The translations under genes and the position numbers were made by a program. A stretch of DNA of 64,000 nucleotides from Mycobacterium branderi (GTDB taxonomy: Bacteria; Actinomycetota; Actinomycetes; Mycobacteriales; Mycobacteriaceae). A model generated the notes under the pieces. That model saw only the letters and a program-made list of their open reading frames with translations. It was not told the origin of the DNA and did not search any database. This document shows, piece after piece, positions 39,564 through 49,031 of the stretch. Every line of letters begins with the position of its first letter. Position 1 is the stretch's first letter. Location of the stretch: assembly GCF_010728725.1 (NCBI RefSeq), contig NZ_AP022606.1, forward strand, positions 1,922,001-1,986,000. Direction: 5' to 3'.

Positions 39564-40814
39564 ATGCCTACCCCTAATCTTGCCCCCGGGTTCGACTTCC
39601 TCGATCCTGATGTGAACGTCAAGGGCCTGCCGGTCAAGGAGCTTGCCGAGCTGCGCCGCTCGCAGCCCATCTTCTGGGTGGACGTCCCCGGCGGGACCGG
39701 CGGCTTCGGGGACAAGGGCTATTGGGCGATCACCAAGCACAAGGACGTCAAGGAGATCTCCGTCCGCAGCGACGTCTTCTCTTCTCAGCAGGACTGCGCC
39801 ATCCCGGTCTGGCCGCACACGATGACGCGAGAGCAAATCGACCTGCAACGCAACGTCATGCTCAACATGGACGCGCCGCATCACACCCGGCTGCGCAAGA
39901 TCATCTCGCGTGGTTTCACGCCGCGCGCCATCGGACGGTTGCGCGACGAACTCGATGCCCGCGCGCAGAACATCGCCAAGACCGCCGCGGCTGCCGGAAC
40001 AGGTGACTTCGTTGAGCAGGTGTCGTGTGAGCTGCCGTTGCAGGCCATCGCCGGCTTGCTGGGCGTTCCGCAGGATGATCGGGACAAGATCTTCCGCTGG
40101 TCCAACGAGATGACGGGCAACGAGGATCCCGAGTACGCCCACATCGACCCGCAGATGTCGTCGGCCGAGCTGATCATGTACGCGATGAAGATGGCCGAGG
40201 AGCGCGCCAAGGACCCTGGGGAAGACATTGTCACCCAGTTGATTCAGGCCGACATCGACGGCGAGAAGCTCTCCGACGACGAATTTGGGTTCTTCGTGGT
40301 GATGCTTGCGGTCGCCGGCAACGAAACCACCCGCAACTCCATCACGCTCGGCATGATCGCGTTCGCGGAAAACCCCGACCAATGGGAGCTGTTCAAGAGG
40401 GAGCGCCCGGAGACGGCGCCCGACGAGATCGTCCGTTGGGCCACCCCGGTCACCGCGTTCCAGCGCACCGCTCTGGAGGACTACGAGCTCTCCGGTGTGC
40501 AGATCAAGAAGGGCCAGCGGGTGGTGATGTTCTACCGCTCGGCCAACTTTGACGAAGAAGTCTTCGAGGATCCGTTCACGTTCAACATCCTGCGCAACCC
40601 CAATCCGCATGTCGGCTTCGGCGGCACCGGGGCGCACTACTGCATCGGCGCTAACCTGGCCCGGATGACCATCAGCTTGATCTTTAACGCAGTCGCCGAC
40701 CACATGCCTGACCTCAAACCGCTTTCGACACCCGAGCGGCTGCGGTCCGGGTGGCTTAACGGCATCAAACACTGGCAGGTCGACTACACCGGTAAATGCC
40801 CGGTGGTGCACTGA
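39564..40814 (+). CDS. cyp125: Steroid C26-monooxygenase CYP125
   Basis: This cytochrome P450 oxidises the terminal C26/C27 methyl of cholesterol or cholest-4-en-3-one to the acid, starting side-chain breakdown. The 416 aa product has the I-helix VAGNETTRNS, the ExxR motif in DEIVR, and the heme loop FGGTGAHYCIGANLA with the cysteine at about residue 360. The ATG at 39564 (MPTPNLAPGFDFLDPDVN) follows TGAGGAG. It begins the operon cyp125-chsE1-chsE2-chsH2-chsH1-ltp2, all joined by overlapping stops and starts. Confidence 0.96.
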   Translation: MPTPNLAPGFDFLDPDVNVKGLPVKELAELRRSQPIFWVDVPGGTGGFGDKGYWAITKHKDVKEISVRSDVFSSQQDCAIPVWPHTMTREQIDLQRNVMLNMDAPHHTRLRKIISRGFTPRAIGRLRDELDARAQNIAKTAAAAGTGDFVEQVSCELPLQAIAGLLGVPQDDRDKIFRWSNEMTGNEDPEYAHIDPQMSSAELIMYAMKMAEERAKDPGEDIVTQLIQADIDGEKLSDDEFGFFVVMLAVAGNETTRNSITLGMIAFAENPDQWELFKRERPETAPDEIVRWATPVTAFQRTALEDYELSGVQIKKGQRVVMFYRSANFDEEVFEDPFTFNILRNPNPHVGFGGTGAHYCIGANLARMTISLIFNAVADHMPDLKPLSTPERLRSGWLNGIKHWQVDYTGKCPVVH

Positions 40815-41821
40815 TGGATTTCACCCTCGACCCGGCGCAGCAGGCTGTCGCCGACGTGGTCACGTCGGTGCTGGACCGCGATTTGAGCTGGGACGCATTG
40901 GTTTCCGGCGGTGTGACGGCGTTGCCGGTGCCGGAACGCCTCGGCGGGGACGGCGTCGGCTTGGCCGAGGTCGCCACGGCACTGACCGAGATCGGCCGCC
41001 GCGGCTTCGTCGGGCCCGCCCTGGCCAGCCTCGGACTCGGCGCCGTGCCGCTGCTGGACCTGGCGTCCGACGAACAGCAGGATCGTTACCTCGCCGGCCT
41101 GGCCAAGGGATCGATTCTCACGGCGGCGTTCAACGAACCCGGCGCAGCGCTGCCGGAGCGGCCGGCTGTCACGCTGTCCGGTAACCGGTTGTCGGGCACC
41201 AAGATCGGTGTCGGGTATGCCGAGCAGGCCGAGTGGATGCTCGTGACGGCCGACAACGCCGTCGTCGTCATCTCCCCGAAAGCCGAGGGTGTGCAACTGG
41301 TGCGCACCCCGACCTCCAACGGATCCGACGAGTACGCGGTGACGTTTGTGGATGCACAGGTCGACGGTGTGCTGGACGGGGCGAGCGCGCATCGGGTGAA
41401 CCAGCTTGCGCTGGCGGCCATCGGTGCTTACGCGGCCGGCCTGGTGGCCGGCGCGTTGCGGCTTACCGCCGACTACGTGGCCAACCGGCACCAGTTCGGC
41501 AAGCCGCTCTCGACGTTCCAGACGGTTGCCGCGCAGCTCGCGGAGGTCTACATCGCTTCGCGGACCATCGATTTGGCGTCGACGTCCGTTGTTTGGCGAC
41601 TGGCGGAGGGCCGCGACGCCGATGACGACCTCGACGTGCTCGGCTACTGGATCACCTCGCAGGCGCCGCCGGTGATGCAGATCTGCCACCACTTGCACGG
41701 CGGGATGGGCATGGACATCACCTATCCGATGCCGCGGTACTACTCCACGATCAAGGACCTGACCCGGTTGTTGGGCGGGCCGTCGCATCGCTTAGACCTC
41801 GTGGGAGCGCAATGTTCGTAG
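40814..41821 (+). CDS. fadE28: Acyl-CoA dehydrogenase FadE28 (ChsE1)
   Basis: ChsE1 is the small subunit of the ChsE1-ChsE2 alpha2-beta2 dehydrogenase that acts on 3-OPC-CoA, the last three-carbon side-chain intermediate. The 335 aa product has NRHQFGKPLSTFQTVAAQLAEV and HHLHGGMGMDITYPMPRYY but lacks the flavin-contacting FxEPxAGSD motif, consistent with a partner subunit. The ATG at 40814 shares a base with the cyp125 stop. It overlaps fadE29 by 10 nt. Confidence 0.94.
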   Translation: MDFTLDPAQQAVADVVTSVLDRDLSWDALVSGGVTALPVPERLGGDGVGLAEVATALTEIGRRGFVGPALASLGLGAVPLLDLASDEQQDRYLAGLAKGSILTAAFNEPGAALPERPAVTLSGNRLSGTKIGVGYAEQAEWMLVTADNAVVVISPKAEGVQLVRTPTSNGSDEYAVTFVDAQVDGVLDGASAHRVNQLALAAIGAYAAGLVAGALRLTADYVANRHQFGKPLSTFQTVAAQLAEVYIASRTIDLASTSVVWRLAEGRDADDDLDVLGYWITSQAPPVMQICHHLHGGMGMDITYPMPRYYSTIKDLTRLLGGPSHRLDLVGAQCS

Positions 41822-42975
41822 ATCTGACGCCGGAGCAGCGGCAGCTGCAAGCCGAGCTGCGGCAATACTTTTCGAATCTGATCTTGCCCGAAGAGCGCAA
41901 GGCGATGGAGTCCGATCGGCACAACGAGGCGTACCGTGCGGTGATCCGGCGGATGGGCCGCGACGGCAAGCTCGGGGTGGGATGGCCAAAGGAGTTCGGC
42001 GGCCTGGGTTTCGGCCCGATCGAGCAGCAGATCTTCGTCAACGAAGCCCATCGTGCCGACGTGCCGCTGCCCGCGGTGACGCTGCAGACCGTCGGGCCTA
42101 CTCTGCAGATGTACGGCAGCGAGATGCAGAAGAAGAAGTTCCTGCCGGCGATCCTGGCCGGTGAGGTGCACTTCGCGATCGGCTACACCGAGCCGGAGGC
42201 GGGCACCGACCTGGCGTCGTTGCGCACCACCGCTGTTCGGCACGGCGACGAGTACATCGTCAACGGACAGAAGATCTTCACCACCGGTGCGCACGACGCC
42301 GACTACATCTGGCTGGCGTGTCGTACCGACCCGGATGCGGTGAAGCACAAGGGCATTTCGATCCTGATCATCGACACCAAGGATCCCGGTTACTCGTGGA
42401 CGCCGATCATCCTGTCCGACGGCGCCCACCACACCAATGCCACCTACTACAACGACGTGCGGGTGCCCGCCGACATGCTGGTCGGTGAGGAGAACGGCGG
42501 CTGGCGGCTGATCACCACCCAGCTCAACAACGAGCGGGTGATGCTCGGCCCGGCCGGACGGTTCGCCAGCATCTACGACCGCGTCCACGCGTGGGCGTCC
42601 AAGCCGGGCGGTAACGGTGTGACGCCGATCGACCACGACGACGTCAAGCGCGCGCTGGGCGAGATTCATTCGATCTGGCGGATCAACGAGTTGCTCAACT
42701 GGCAGGTCGCCGCCGCGGGTGAGGACATCAACGTGGCCGACGCCGCTGCCACCAAAGTCTTTGGTACCGAACGGGTTCAGTATGTCGGTCGGCTTGCCGA
42801 GGAAATCGTCGGCAGGTACGGCAATCCTGCCGAGCCGGAGACCGCGGAGCTGCTGAGCTGGCTGGACTCCCAGACCAAGCGCAACCTGGTGATCACGTTC
42901 GGCGGTGGGGTGAACGAAGTGATGCGGGAAATGATCGCGGCCTCGGGTCTCAAGGTGCCGAGGGTACCGCGATGA
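41812..42975 (+). CDS. fadE29: Acyl-CoA dehydrogenase FadE29 (ChsE2)
   Basis: ChsE2 is the larger subunit of the 3-OPC-CoA dehydrogenase. The 387 aa ACAD has GYTEPEAGTDLASLRT, VNGQKIFTTGAH, NNERVMLGPAGR and a C-terminal FGGGVNEVMREMIAASG in place of the usual GTNEIQR. It is the fourth adjacent acyl-CoA-handling protein in this operon and overlaps chsH2 by 4 nt (ATGA). Confidence 0.94.
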   Translation: MFVDLTPEQRQLQAELRQYFSNLILPEERKAMESDRHNEAYRAVIRRMGRDGKLGVGWPKEFGGLGFGPIEQQIFVNEAHRADVPLPAVTLQTVGPTLQMYGSEMQKKKFLPAILAGEVHFAIGYTEPEAGTDLASLRTTAVRHGDEYIVNGQKIFTTGAHDADYIWLACRTDPDAVKHKGISILIIDTKDPGYSWTPIILSDGAHHTNATYYNDVRVPADMLVGEENGGWRLITTQLNNERVMLGPAGRFASIYDRVHAWASKPGGNGVTPIDHDDVKRALGEIHSIWRINELLNWQVAAAGEDINVADAAATKVFGTERVQYVGRLAEEIVGRYGNPAEPETAELLSWLDSQTKRNLVITFGGGVNEVMREMIAASGLKVPRVPR

Positions 42976-43919
42976 CCGACATCCAACAGGCCGTCGAGCA
43001 AGTGAAGGCGGCCGGTCGCAGCAAGCCGCGCCTGGGCCGGGATCCGGTGAACCTGCCGATGATCCACCACTGGGTCGACGCGATGGGCGATGCGAACCCG
43101 ATCTACGTCGACGAGGAGGCGGCGAAGGCCGCAGGGCACCCCGGGATCGTCGCGCCGCCGGCGATGATCCAGGTGTGGACGATGATGGGGCTGGGCGGCG
43201 TCCGGCCGGACGACGATCCGTTGGGCCGCATTATCGAGTTGTTCGACGACGCAGGCTATGTCGGCGTCGTCGCGACCAACTGCGAGCAGACCTATCACCG
43301 GTATTTGCGGCCCGGCGAAGAGGTCAGCGTCAGCGCCGAACTCACCGACGTGATCGGTCCCAAGCAGACGGCGCTGGGCGAAGGGTATTTCATCAACCAG
43401 CACATCACCTGGCAGGTCGGCGACGAGGACGTCGCCGAAATGAATTGGCGCATCCTGAAATTCCGTCCACGCGATGCCGACAAGCCGACGGTGCCCGATG
43501 ACCTCGACCCGGCTGCGATGATGCGACCGTCGTCGTCGAAAGACACGCAGTTCTTCTGGGACGGCGTCAACGCGCACGAATTGCGGATTCAGAAGCGCGC
43601 CGACGGCAGTCTGCAGCACCCGCCGGTACCCGCAGTCTGGCAGGACAAAACGGCACCCATCGACTATGTGGTGGCCAGCGGCAAGGGCACCGTGTTCAGC
43701 TTCGTGGTGCACCACGCGCCGAAGGTGCCCGGCCGAACGCTGCCGTTCGTCATCGCGCTGGTCGAACTCGAGGAGGGAGTGCGGATGCTCGGCGAGCTGC
43801 GCGGGGTCGACCCGTCGCGTGTCGAGATCGGAATGCCGGTGCGGGCAACGTATATCGACTTCCCGGAAACGGAATCGGGGCCTGCCTGGACGCTGTACGC
43901 GTGGGAGCCGGACGCATGA
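42972..43919 (+). CDS. chsH2: Enoyl-CoA hydratase subunit ChsH2 (MaoC-like plus DUF35)
   Basis: ChsH1-ChsH2 hydrates the 3-OPDC-CoA (17(20)-ene) made by ChsE1-ChsE2. The 315 aa protein has an N-terminal hot-dog (MaoC-like) domain up to about 180 and a C-terminal DUF35 OB-fold domain (about 215-315; PIDYVVASGKGTVFSFVVHH) that binds Ltp2 to form the aldolase. No zinc-ribbon CxxC pairs are seen in the DUF35 part. It overlaps chsH1 by 4 nt. Confidence 0.93.
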   Translation: MTDIQQAVEQVKAAGRSKPRLGRDPVNLPMIHHWVDAMGDANPIYVDEEAAKAAGHPGIVAPPAMIQVWTMMGLGGVRPDDDPLGRIIELFDDAGYVGVVATNCEQTYHRYLRPGEEVSVSAELTDVIGPKQTALGEGYFINQHITWQVGDEDVAEMNWRILKFRPRDADKPTVPDDLDPAAMMRPSSSKDTQFFWDGVNAHELRIQKRADGSLQHPPVPAVWQDKTAPIDYVVASGKGTVFSFVVHHAPKVPGRTLPFVIALVELEEGVRMLGELRGVDPSRVEIGMPVRATYIDFPETESGPAWTLYAWEPDA

Positions 43920-44311
43920 CAGCGGTAGGCACGACACTGCCGGAGCTCAAGCTGTATGGCGACCCGACGTTCATCGTGTCGACCGCGCTGGCCACCCGAG
44001 ACTTTCAGGATGTCCACCACGACCGGGACAAGGCGCAGGCCAAGGGCTCCAAAGACATTTTCGTCAACATTCTCACCGATACGGGTCTGGTGCAGCGCTA
44101 CATCACCGACTGGGCAGGCCCGTCGGCGGTCATCAAGTCGATCGGGTTGCGACTGGGTGTGCCGTGGTATGCCTACGACACCGTGACGTTCTCCGGTGAG
44201 GTCACCGCAGTCGATGACGACCTGATCACCGTGAAAGTGGTGGGCCGCAACAGCCTTGGCGACCACGTCATTGCCACCGCTACTTTGGAGGCCCCTGATG
44301 TTGTCCGGTAA
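43916..44311 (+). CDS. chsH1: Enoyl-CoA hydratase subunit ChsH1
   Basis: ChsH1 is the small MaoC-like partner of ChsH2. It is 131 aa, hot-dog fold, with the hydratase catalytic segment ATRDFQDVHHDRDKA (Asp and His) as expected for the catalytic half. I chose the ATG at 43916 (MTAVGTTLPELKLYGDPTFI), which overlaps the chsH2 stop. Its 3' end overlaps the ltp2 start by 14 nt. Confidence 0.93.
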   Translation: MTAVGTTLPELKLYGDPTFIVSTALATRDFQDVHHDRDKAQAKGSKDIFVNILTDTGLVQRYITDWAGPSAVIKSIGLRLGVPWYAYDTVTFSGEVTAVDDDLITVKVVGRNSLGDHVIATATLEAPDVVR

Positions 44312-45458
44312 GGCCGCGATCGTCGGGATCGGCGCCACCGACTTTTCGAAGAACTCCGGGCGCAGCGAGTTGCGCTTGGCGGCCGAGGCAGTCCAAGACG
44401 CGCTCGACGATGCCGGGCTGAGTCCTTCCGATGTCGACGGGCTGACCACCTTCACGATGGACACCAACACCGAGGTGGCCGTCGCCCGGGCGGCCGGAAT
44501 CGGTGAGCTGAAGTTCTTCTCGAAGATCCACTATGGCGGCGGCGCGGCGTGCGCAACCATCCAGCAGGCCGCGATGGCTGTCGCCACCGGGGTCGCGGAT
44601 TGTGTTGTCGCTTACCGCGCGTTCAACGAACGCTCTGGCATGCGGTTCGGCCAGGTGCAGACCCGGCTGACCGAGAACGCCGACTCCACCGGCGTCGACA
44701 ACTCGTTCTCGTATCCGCACGGCCTGTCCACACCCGCGGCGCAGGTAGCGATGATCGCCAAGCGCTACATGCATCTGTCGGGTGCAACCAGCCGCGACTT
44801 CGGCGCCATCTCGGTGGCCGACCGCAAGCACGCAGCCAAGAATCCCAAGGCCTACTTCTACGAAAAGCCGATCACCATTGAGGATCACCAGAATTCGCGG
44901 TGGATCGCCGAGCCGCTGCGGCTGCTGGACTGCTGCCAGGAGACCGACGGCGCGGTCGCGATCGTGGTGACGTCGGTCGAGCGGGCGAAGGACCTCAAGC
45001 ACCGGCCGGCAGTTATCGAGGCCGCGGCGCAGGGCTCCAGCCCCGACCAGTACACGATGGTCAGCTACTACCGGCCCGAGCTCGATGGCCTGCCCGAGAT
45101 GGGTCTCGTCGGCAAGCAGCTGTGGGCGCAATCGGGACTCAAGCCTGCGGACATCCAAACCGCCGTGCTCTACGACCATTTCACGCCGTTCACGCTGATC
45201 CAGTTGGAGGAGTTGGGTTTCTGCGGCTGGGGAGAGGCCAAGGACTTTATCGCCGACGGCGCGATCGAGATCGGCGGACGGCTGCCGATCAACACGCACG
45301 GCGGGCAGCTCGGCGAGGCGTACATTCACGGCATGAACGGAATCGCCGAGGGTGTGCGGCAATTGCGCGGCACCTCGGTGAACCAGGTCGACGGCGTCGA
45401 GCACGTGCTCGTGACGGCCGGCACTGGTGTGCCCACGTCGGGCCTGATCCTGGGCTGA
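44298..45458 (+). CDS. ltp2: Thiolase-fold retro-aldolase Ltp2
   Basis: With the DUF35 domain of ChsH2, Ltp2 carries out the retro-aldol step that releases propionyl-CoA and androstenedione from the 17-hydroxy side-chain CoA. The 386 aa thiolase-like protein has IHYGGGAACATIQQAAMA, DGAVAIVVTS and INTHGGQLGEAYIHGMNG but does not carry the normal thiolase nucleophile arrangement. The ATG at 44298 lies inside the end of chsH1. It ends the cyp125 operon before a strong hairpin. Confidence 0.93.
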   Translation: MLSGKAAIVGIGATDFSKNSGRSELRLAAEAVQDALDDAGLSPSDVDGLTTFTMDTNTEVAVARAAGIGELKFFSKIHYGGGAACATIQQAAMAVATGVADCVVAYRAFNERSGMRFGQVQTRLTENADSTGVDNSFSYPHGLSTPAAQVAMIAKRYMHLSGATSRDFGAISVADRKHAAKNPKAYFYEKPITIEDHQNSRWIAEPLRLLDCCQETDGAVAIVVTSVERAKDLKHRPAVIEAAAQGSSPDQYTMVSYYRPELDGLPEMGLVGKQLWAQSGLKPADIQTAVLYDHFTPFTLIQLEELGFCGWGEAKDFIADGAIEIGGRLPINTHGGQLGEAYIHGMNGIAEGVRQLRGTSVNQVDGVEHVLVTAGTGVPTSGLILG

Positions 45459-45473
45459 CCCCCGCTTTCGGCC

Positions 45474-45523
45474 GAGCGTGAACTTAGGTTCACACTGGCG
45501 GTTAAGTGTGAACCTAAGCTCAC
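45474..45523. terminator. Strong hairpin after ltp2 (palindrome copy E)
   Basis: CTTAGGTTCACACT (45483-45496) and AGTGTGAACCTAAG (45505-45518) are perfect 14-bp complements with an 8-nt loop. The outer bases GAGCGTGAA belong to the same palindrome family as copies A-D. No U-tract follows. It lies between ltp2 and the DUF559 gene and may terminate the cyp125 operon. Confidence 0.75.
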
Positions 45524-45572
45524 ATTCGACGGGTGAAGTGACGCTCCGTGCGGCTTGTGCGAGTCTGCCGCG

Positions 45573-46412
45573 ATGGCGGGACCATTCATCGGCAGCGAGG
45601 CCCTCTCGGCGGGCGCGTTGACCAAGGGTCAGCTGACTGCATGCCACACGCGGCTGTTTCGAAATGTCTATGTTGCCAAAGACATCGACATCACCGCCGC
45701 CGACCGTGCCAAGGCGGCGTGGCTGTGGTCGCGACGGCGCGGCGTGGTCGCGGGCTTCTCGGCGGCGGCACTCCATGGCAGCGAATGGGTGGATGCTGCA
45801 GAACCCGCCGAACTCATCCACGACAACCGCCATCGGCTGCCCGGGCTGCACGTACGTAGTGATCGTCTGCTGCCCGACGAAATCCAGATAGTGGGCGGTG
45901 TGCCCGTGACCACCCCTGCCCGGACAGCGGTTGATTTGGCCTGCTGGCATCCAACAATCCCGGCCGTGGCCGGCATTGACGCACTGGCTCGGGCCGCCGA
46001 GATCAAAGACGTAGATGTGCAGGCAATCCTGCGGCGCTCCAGTGGTCGCCGCGGGATTGCACGCGGGAAGGCGTCACTCGATCTGGTCGATGCCGGCGCA
46101 GAGTCGCCGAAGGAAAGCTGGCTGCGTGTCATCCTGATTCAGGCAGGGCTACCCAGACCGCAGACCCAAATTCTGGTCCACGACGACTTCGGGGACGTGT
46201 TCGCCCGCCTTGACATGGGGTGGCCCAAGGTGAAGGTGGCTGCCGAGTACGACGGCGAACAGCATCGCAAAGACCGCATCCGCTACAACTGGGATGTCAA
46301 ACGCCAGGAGAAGCTACACCGCTGCGGCTGGATCGTCATTCGGGTGCTGGCCGGTGACCGAGAACCGGACATCATCCGTCGGGTCCGCACCGCGTTAGCC
46401 CAACGAGCGTGA
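45573..46412 (+). CDS. AbiEi-like/DUF559 domain protein (intact)
   Basis: The 279 aa product has an AbiEi-type N-terminal half (RLFRNVYVAKDI, AKAAWLWSRRRGVVAGFSAAALHG, VTTPARTAVDLAC) and a C-terminal DUF559 domain with a Vsr-like endonuclease fold (ARLDMGWPKVKVAAEYDGEQHR, WIVIRVLAG). The family is often described as type IV toxin-antitoxin or abortive-infection related; DNA nicking is an inference from fold. It is the paralog of the broken gene at 31347. It sits where PPE63 occurs in M. tuberculosis and is flanked by related palindromes on both sides. I chose the ATG at 45573. Confidence 0.75.
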   Translation: MAGPFIGSEALSAGALTKGQLTACHTRLFRNVYVAKDIDITAADRAKAAWLWSRRRGVVAGFSAAALHGSEWVDAAEPAELIHDNRHRLPGLHVRSDRLLPDEIQIVGGVPVTTPARTAVDLACWHPTIPAVAGIDALARAAEIKDVDVQAILRRSSGRRGIARGKASLDLVDAGAESPKESWLRVILIQAGLPRPQTQILVHDDFGDVFARLDMGWPKVKVAAEYDGEQHRKDRIRYNWDVKRQEKLHRCGWIVIRVLAGDREPDIIRRVRTALAQRA

Positions 46413-46429
46413 ACCTAACTTCGCGCTCG
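46405..46429. repeat. Palindrome family copy F (partial)
   Basis: GAGCGTGAACCTAACTT resembles the outer arm and inner stem of copy E (GAGCGTGAAC occurs in both). It ends in CGCTC, complementary to its first five bases. It supplies the stop codon of the DUF559 gene and is next to the chsH3 stop. Confidence 0.5.
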
Positions 46430-46438
46430 GCGGCAAAG

Positions 46439-47299
46439 CTAGGCGGTGACCAATTCGACGCCGGACAATGCGGCGCTGCCATCGCGTTCGGGCACCACCA
46501 CGTCGCCTACGACGCGACCGTCGTCGCGCCACAGCCGCGCCAGCAACGTCTCACCGGGAAACACCACGCCCGCGAAGCGCGCACCGTAGGAGGCCACCCG
46601 GCTGACGTCGCTGTCCAGACAGGCGTCGACGATCGCCTTACAGGTGATGCCGAAGGTGCACAGCCCGTGCAGGATCGGCTTAGGAAAGCCTGCGGCAGCG
46701 GCGAATTCAGGATCGGAGTGCAGCGGATTGCGGTCCCCGCACAGTCGGTAGAGCAGCGCCTGCTGCGGCAGCGTCGGAAGCTCCAGCTCCACATCCGGTG
46801 CCCGCTCGGGCGCGGCAACCGACGTTGACGGTCCGCGCTCACCGCCGAATCCGCCTTCGCCGCGGGCGAAAATCGAGCGTCGCTGCGTCCACAGCGGCGA
46901 CCCGTCCAAGGCGGTCACCGACGTTTCCAGCACGACGACCGCGGCCTTGCCCTTGTCCCACACCTCGACGATCCGGCTCACGGCGCGGGCACTGCCCGAC
47001 GGCGGCAACGGCGCAGGCACGCTCACCTGCTCGGAGGCGTGCAGAATTTTGGCGAGGTCGATGTCGACGCCCGGCCAACTGACCTTCGGCGGCTCGATGT
47101 CGTTGAAGGACGCCGCCACGCAGCCGAAGGTGGGCAGCACCTGCGGCTTGTGATCTATCACGTAGCTCAACTCGCGGGGATCAAGCGGGTCTGCGCCCGC
47201 CCCCAGCGCGAGGTTGTAGAGCTGCACATTGCTTGCTGTCCACGAGAATTCGACGTCGCCGAACTCGGCGCCCAGCGCGACGTCCGGATTGATCGGCAT
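46439..47299 (-). CDS. chsH3: MaoC-like enoyl-CoA hydratase ChsH3 (Rv3538-like)
   Basis: ChsH3 hydrates the enoyl-CoA formed on the full-length cholesterol side chain (assignment from the Rv3538 family). The 286 aa two-hot-dog protein has the hydratase-2 motif with D189, N191 and H194 in GDRNPLHSDPEFAAAAGFP, followed by PILHGLCTFG with H211. The start lies one base from the kstD stop; kstD-chsH3 are one unit behind a KstR operator. Confidence 0.9.
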   Translation of the reverse strand: MPINPDVALGAEFGDVEFSWTASNVQLYNLALGAGADPLDPRELSYVIDHKPQVLPTFGCVAASFNDIEPPKVSWPGVDIDLAKILHASEQVSVPAPLPPSGSARAVSRIVEVWDKGKAAVVVLETSVTALDGSPLWTQRRSIFARGEGGFGGERGPSTSVAAPERAPDVELELPTLPQQALLYRLCGDRNPLHSDPEFAAAAGFPKPILHGLCTFGITCKAIVDACLDSDVSRVASYGARFAGVVFPGETLLARLWRDDGRVVGDVVVPERDGSAALSGVELVTA

Positions 47300-47300
47300 G

Positions 47301-48959
47301 TCAGGCCTCCCCTGCGATGTGTAGCGCCGCCAGGTACCCGAACGTCATCGCCGGGCCGATGGTTCCACCCGGACCGGGATAGGTGTGTCCCATCACCGGA
47401 GCACTGACATTGCCTGCGGCGTAAAGGCCTTCGATGACGCTGCCGTCGTCGCGCAATGCCCGCCCGTGCACGTCGGTGCGGATGCCACCCTTGGTGCCCA
47501 GGTCGCCGGGGACCATCTTGGCGGCGTAGTACGGCGGATGGCTGATCTCGCCAAGGTTCGGGTTGGGCTTGTTGGTCGGGTCGCCGTAATAGCGGTCGTA
47601 GGCGCTTTCGCCCCGGTGGTAGTCCTCGTCGACACCCGAGCGTGCAAAGCCGTTGAAGCGCTGCACCGTGGCGACGAACTCGTCGGCGGGCAGGCCCGCT
47701 TTGGCGGCCAATTCCGCCAAACTGGGGGCCTGGATGATCACGCCGGATTCCAACCACTTGCGCGGAATGCGCTGTCCCGGCTGCAAACCGGCGAAGATGT
47801 AGCGGTCTCGGTACTGCTGGTCGAAGATCAGCCAGGCCGGAATGTTTTCTCCCGGGCCGGGCCCCTGGCCGTATTCCCCGCCGTACATGTGATGGCACGC
47901 TTCGACGTAGGGCATCGACTCGTTCATGAATCGCTTACCGGACATGTTGACGATGATCGAGCCCGGCGAGTTGCGCTCCGACAAGGCGAACCATGGTGCA
48001 CCCACCAGCGGAACCGTGGGTCCCCACCATGCGTCTTCCATCAGTTCCAAAGTGGCACCGAGCTTTTCGGCGGCCAGAATCCCGTCGCCCGTGTTGGCCG
48101 CGGCGCCCACGGTCCACTCGGTGGTGATCGGCGCACGCTGGTACTTGACCCGCATCTGCTCGTTGTGCTCGAAACCACCGCAGGCCAGGATCACTCCGCG
48201 CCGAGCCAGGATCAGCTCGCCGTCGTTGACGTAAACCCCGCGCACCGCGCCGTTCTCGACATAGAGATCGGTCAGGGCCGTGTTGAGCTGAACCGGAACG
48301 CCGGCCTGCCGCAGCCCGATTCGGAGCGGGGCAATCAACGCGCGGCCCATCCCGACGAGGTTCTTACCGGTGGCCTTGGCCCACATCGTGCGTGCGCCCA
48401 CCTTCAGGCTGCGCAGTACGCCGCGGGGATGCCGCTTCAGCTGGTTCAGGCGCACGTAATCCTGCTGCATCACAACCACATTCAAAGGCACCTTGCCGTA
48501 CGGCGGCTCCAGCCCGGGCAGATCAGGCCCGAGCTTGTTGGCGTCGAACGGTTTCGGCTCGATAGAACGGCCCGTGGGCTTGCCCCCCGGGGCTTCCGGG
48601 TAGTAGTCGGAGTAGCCGGGCACCCAGCACATCTTCAACGGGGTGTGCTTGAGCACGAACGAGAGCATCTCCGGCCCACGCTGCAGGTAGGTGTCGATGC
48701 GCTCGGGTTCGACGATGTTGCCGATGATGCCGTGCAGATAGGTGCGGGCGGCGTCCGGCGTGTCCTTGACGCCGTCGCGTTCGAGGACCTCGTTGTTCGG
48801 AATCCAGACGCCGCCGCCCGAGCGCGCGGTAGATCCGCCGTAATGGCCGGCCTTCTCGATGACTATTGTCTTAAGACCTCGGTGGGCGGCGGTGAGGGCA
48901 GCAACCATGCCGGCGCCGCCACTTCCGACCACGACGACGTCGAACTCCTGAGCTGTCAT
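47301..48959 (-). CDS. kstD: 3-ketosteroid delta1-dehydrogenase KstD
   Basis: KstD is an FAD enzyme that introduces the delta1 double bond in ring A, which together with KshAB leads to ring-B opening. The 552 aa product has the N-terminal FAD fold VVVVGSGGAGMVAALTAAHRG, a GGSTARSGGGVWIP segment and the C-terminal GHTYPGPGGTIGPAMTFGYL with catalytic residues. The ATG at 48959 is 1 nt from a KstR box, with TAACGT 7 nt upstream as probable -10, so the mRNA is probably leaderless. It is divergent from hsaE. Confidence 0.95.
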   Translation of the reverse strand: MTAQEFDVVVVGSGGAGMVAALTAAHRGLKTIVIEKAGHYGGSTARSGGGVWIPNNEVLERDGVKDTPDAARTYLHGIIGNIVEPERIDTYLQRGPEMLSFVLKHTPLKMCWVPGYSDYYPEAPGGKPTGRSIEPKPFDANKLGPDLPGLEPPYGKVPLNVVVMQQDYVRLNQLKRHPRGVLRSLKVGARTMWAKATGKNLVGMGRALIAPLRIGLRQAGVPVQLNTALTDLYVENGAVRGVYVNDGELILARRGVILACGGFEHNEQMRVKYQRAPITTEWTVGAAANTGDGILAAEKLGATLELMEDAWWGPTVPLVGAPWFALSERNSPGSIIVNMSGKRFMNESMPYVEACHHMYGGEYGQGPGPGENIPAWLIFDQQYRDRYIFAGLQPGQRIPRKWLESGVIIQAPSLAELAAKAGLPADEFVATVQRFNGFARSGVDEDYHRGESAYDRYYGDPTNKPNPNLGEISHPPYYAAKMVPGDLGTKGGIRTDVHGRALRDDGSVIEGLYAAGNVSAPVMGHTYPGPGGTIGPAMTFGYLAALHIAGEA

Positions 48960-48960
48960 G

Positions 48961-48974
48961 TAGAACACGTTATA
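48961..48974. promoter_or_regulatory. KstR operator (kstD / hsaE)
   Basis: TAGAACACGTTATA fits TnnAACnnGTTnnA. It lies in the 72 bp between divergent kstD and hsaE and is likely to control both. Confidence 0.93.
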
Positions 48975-49031
48975 GAATTGCCCGGGTCGGGCGCTACTGG
49001 CCCGGTCACACCGACGAGGGGACTTCGGGAA

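Noticed and set aside
47385..49031. Long plus-strand extension upstream of hsaE
   Set aside because: It is antisense to kstD; the true hsaE start is the ATG at 49032, after the KstR operator.
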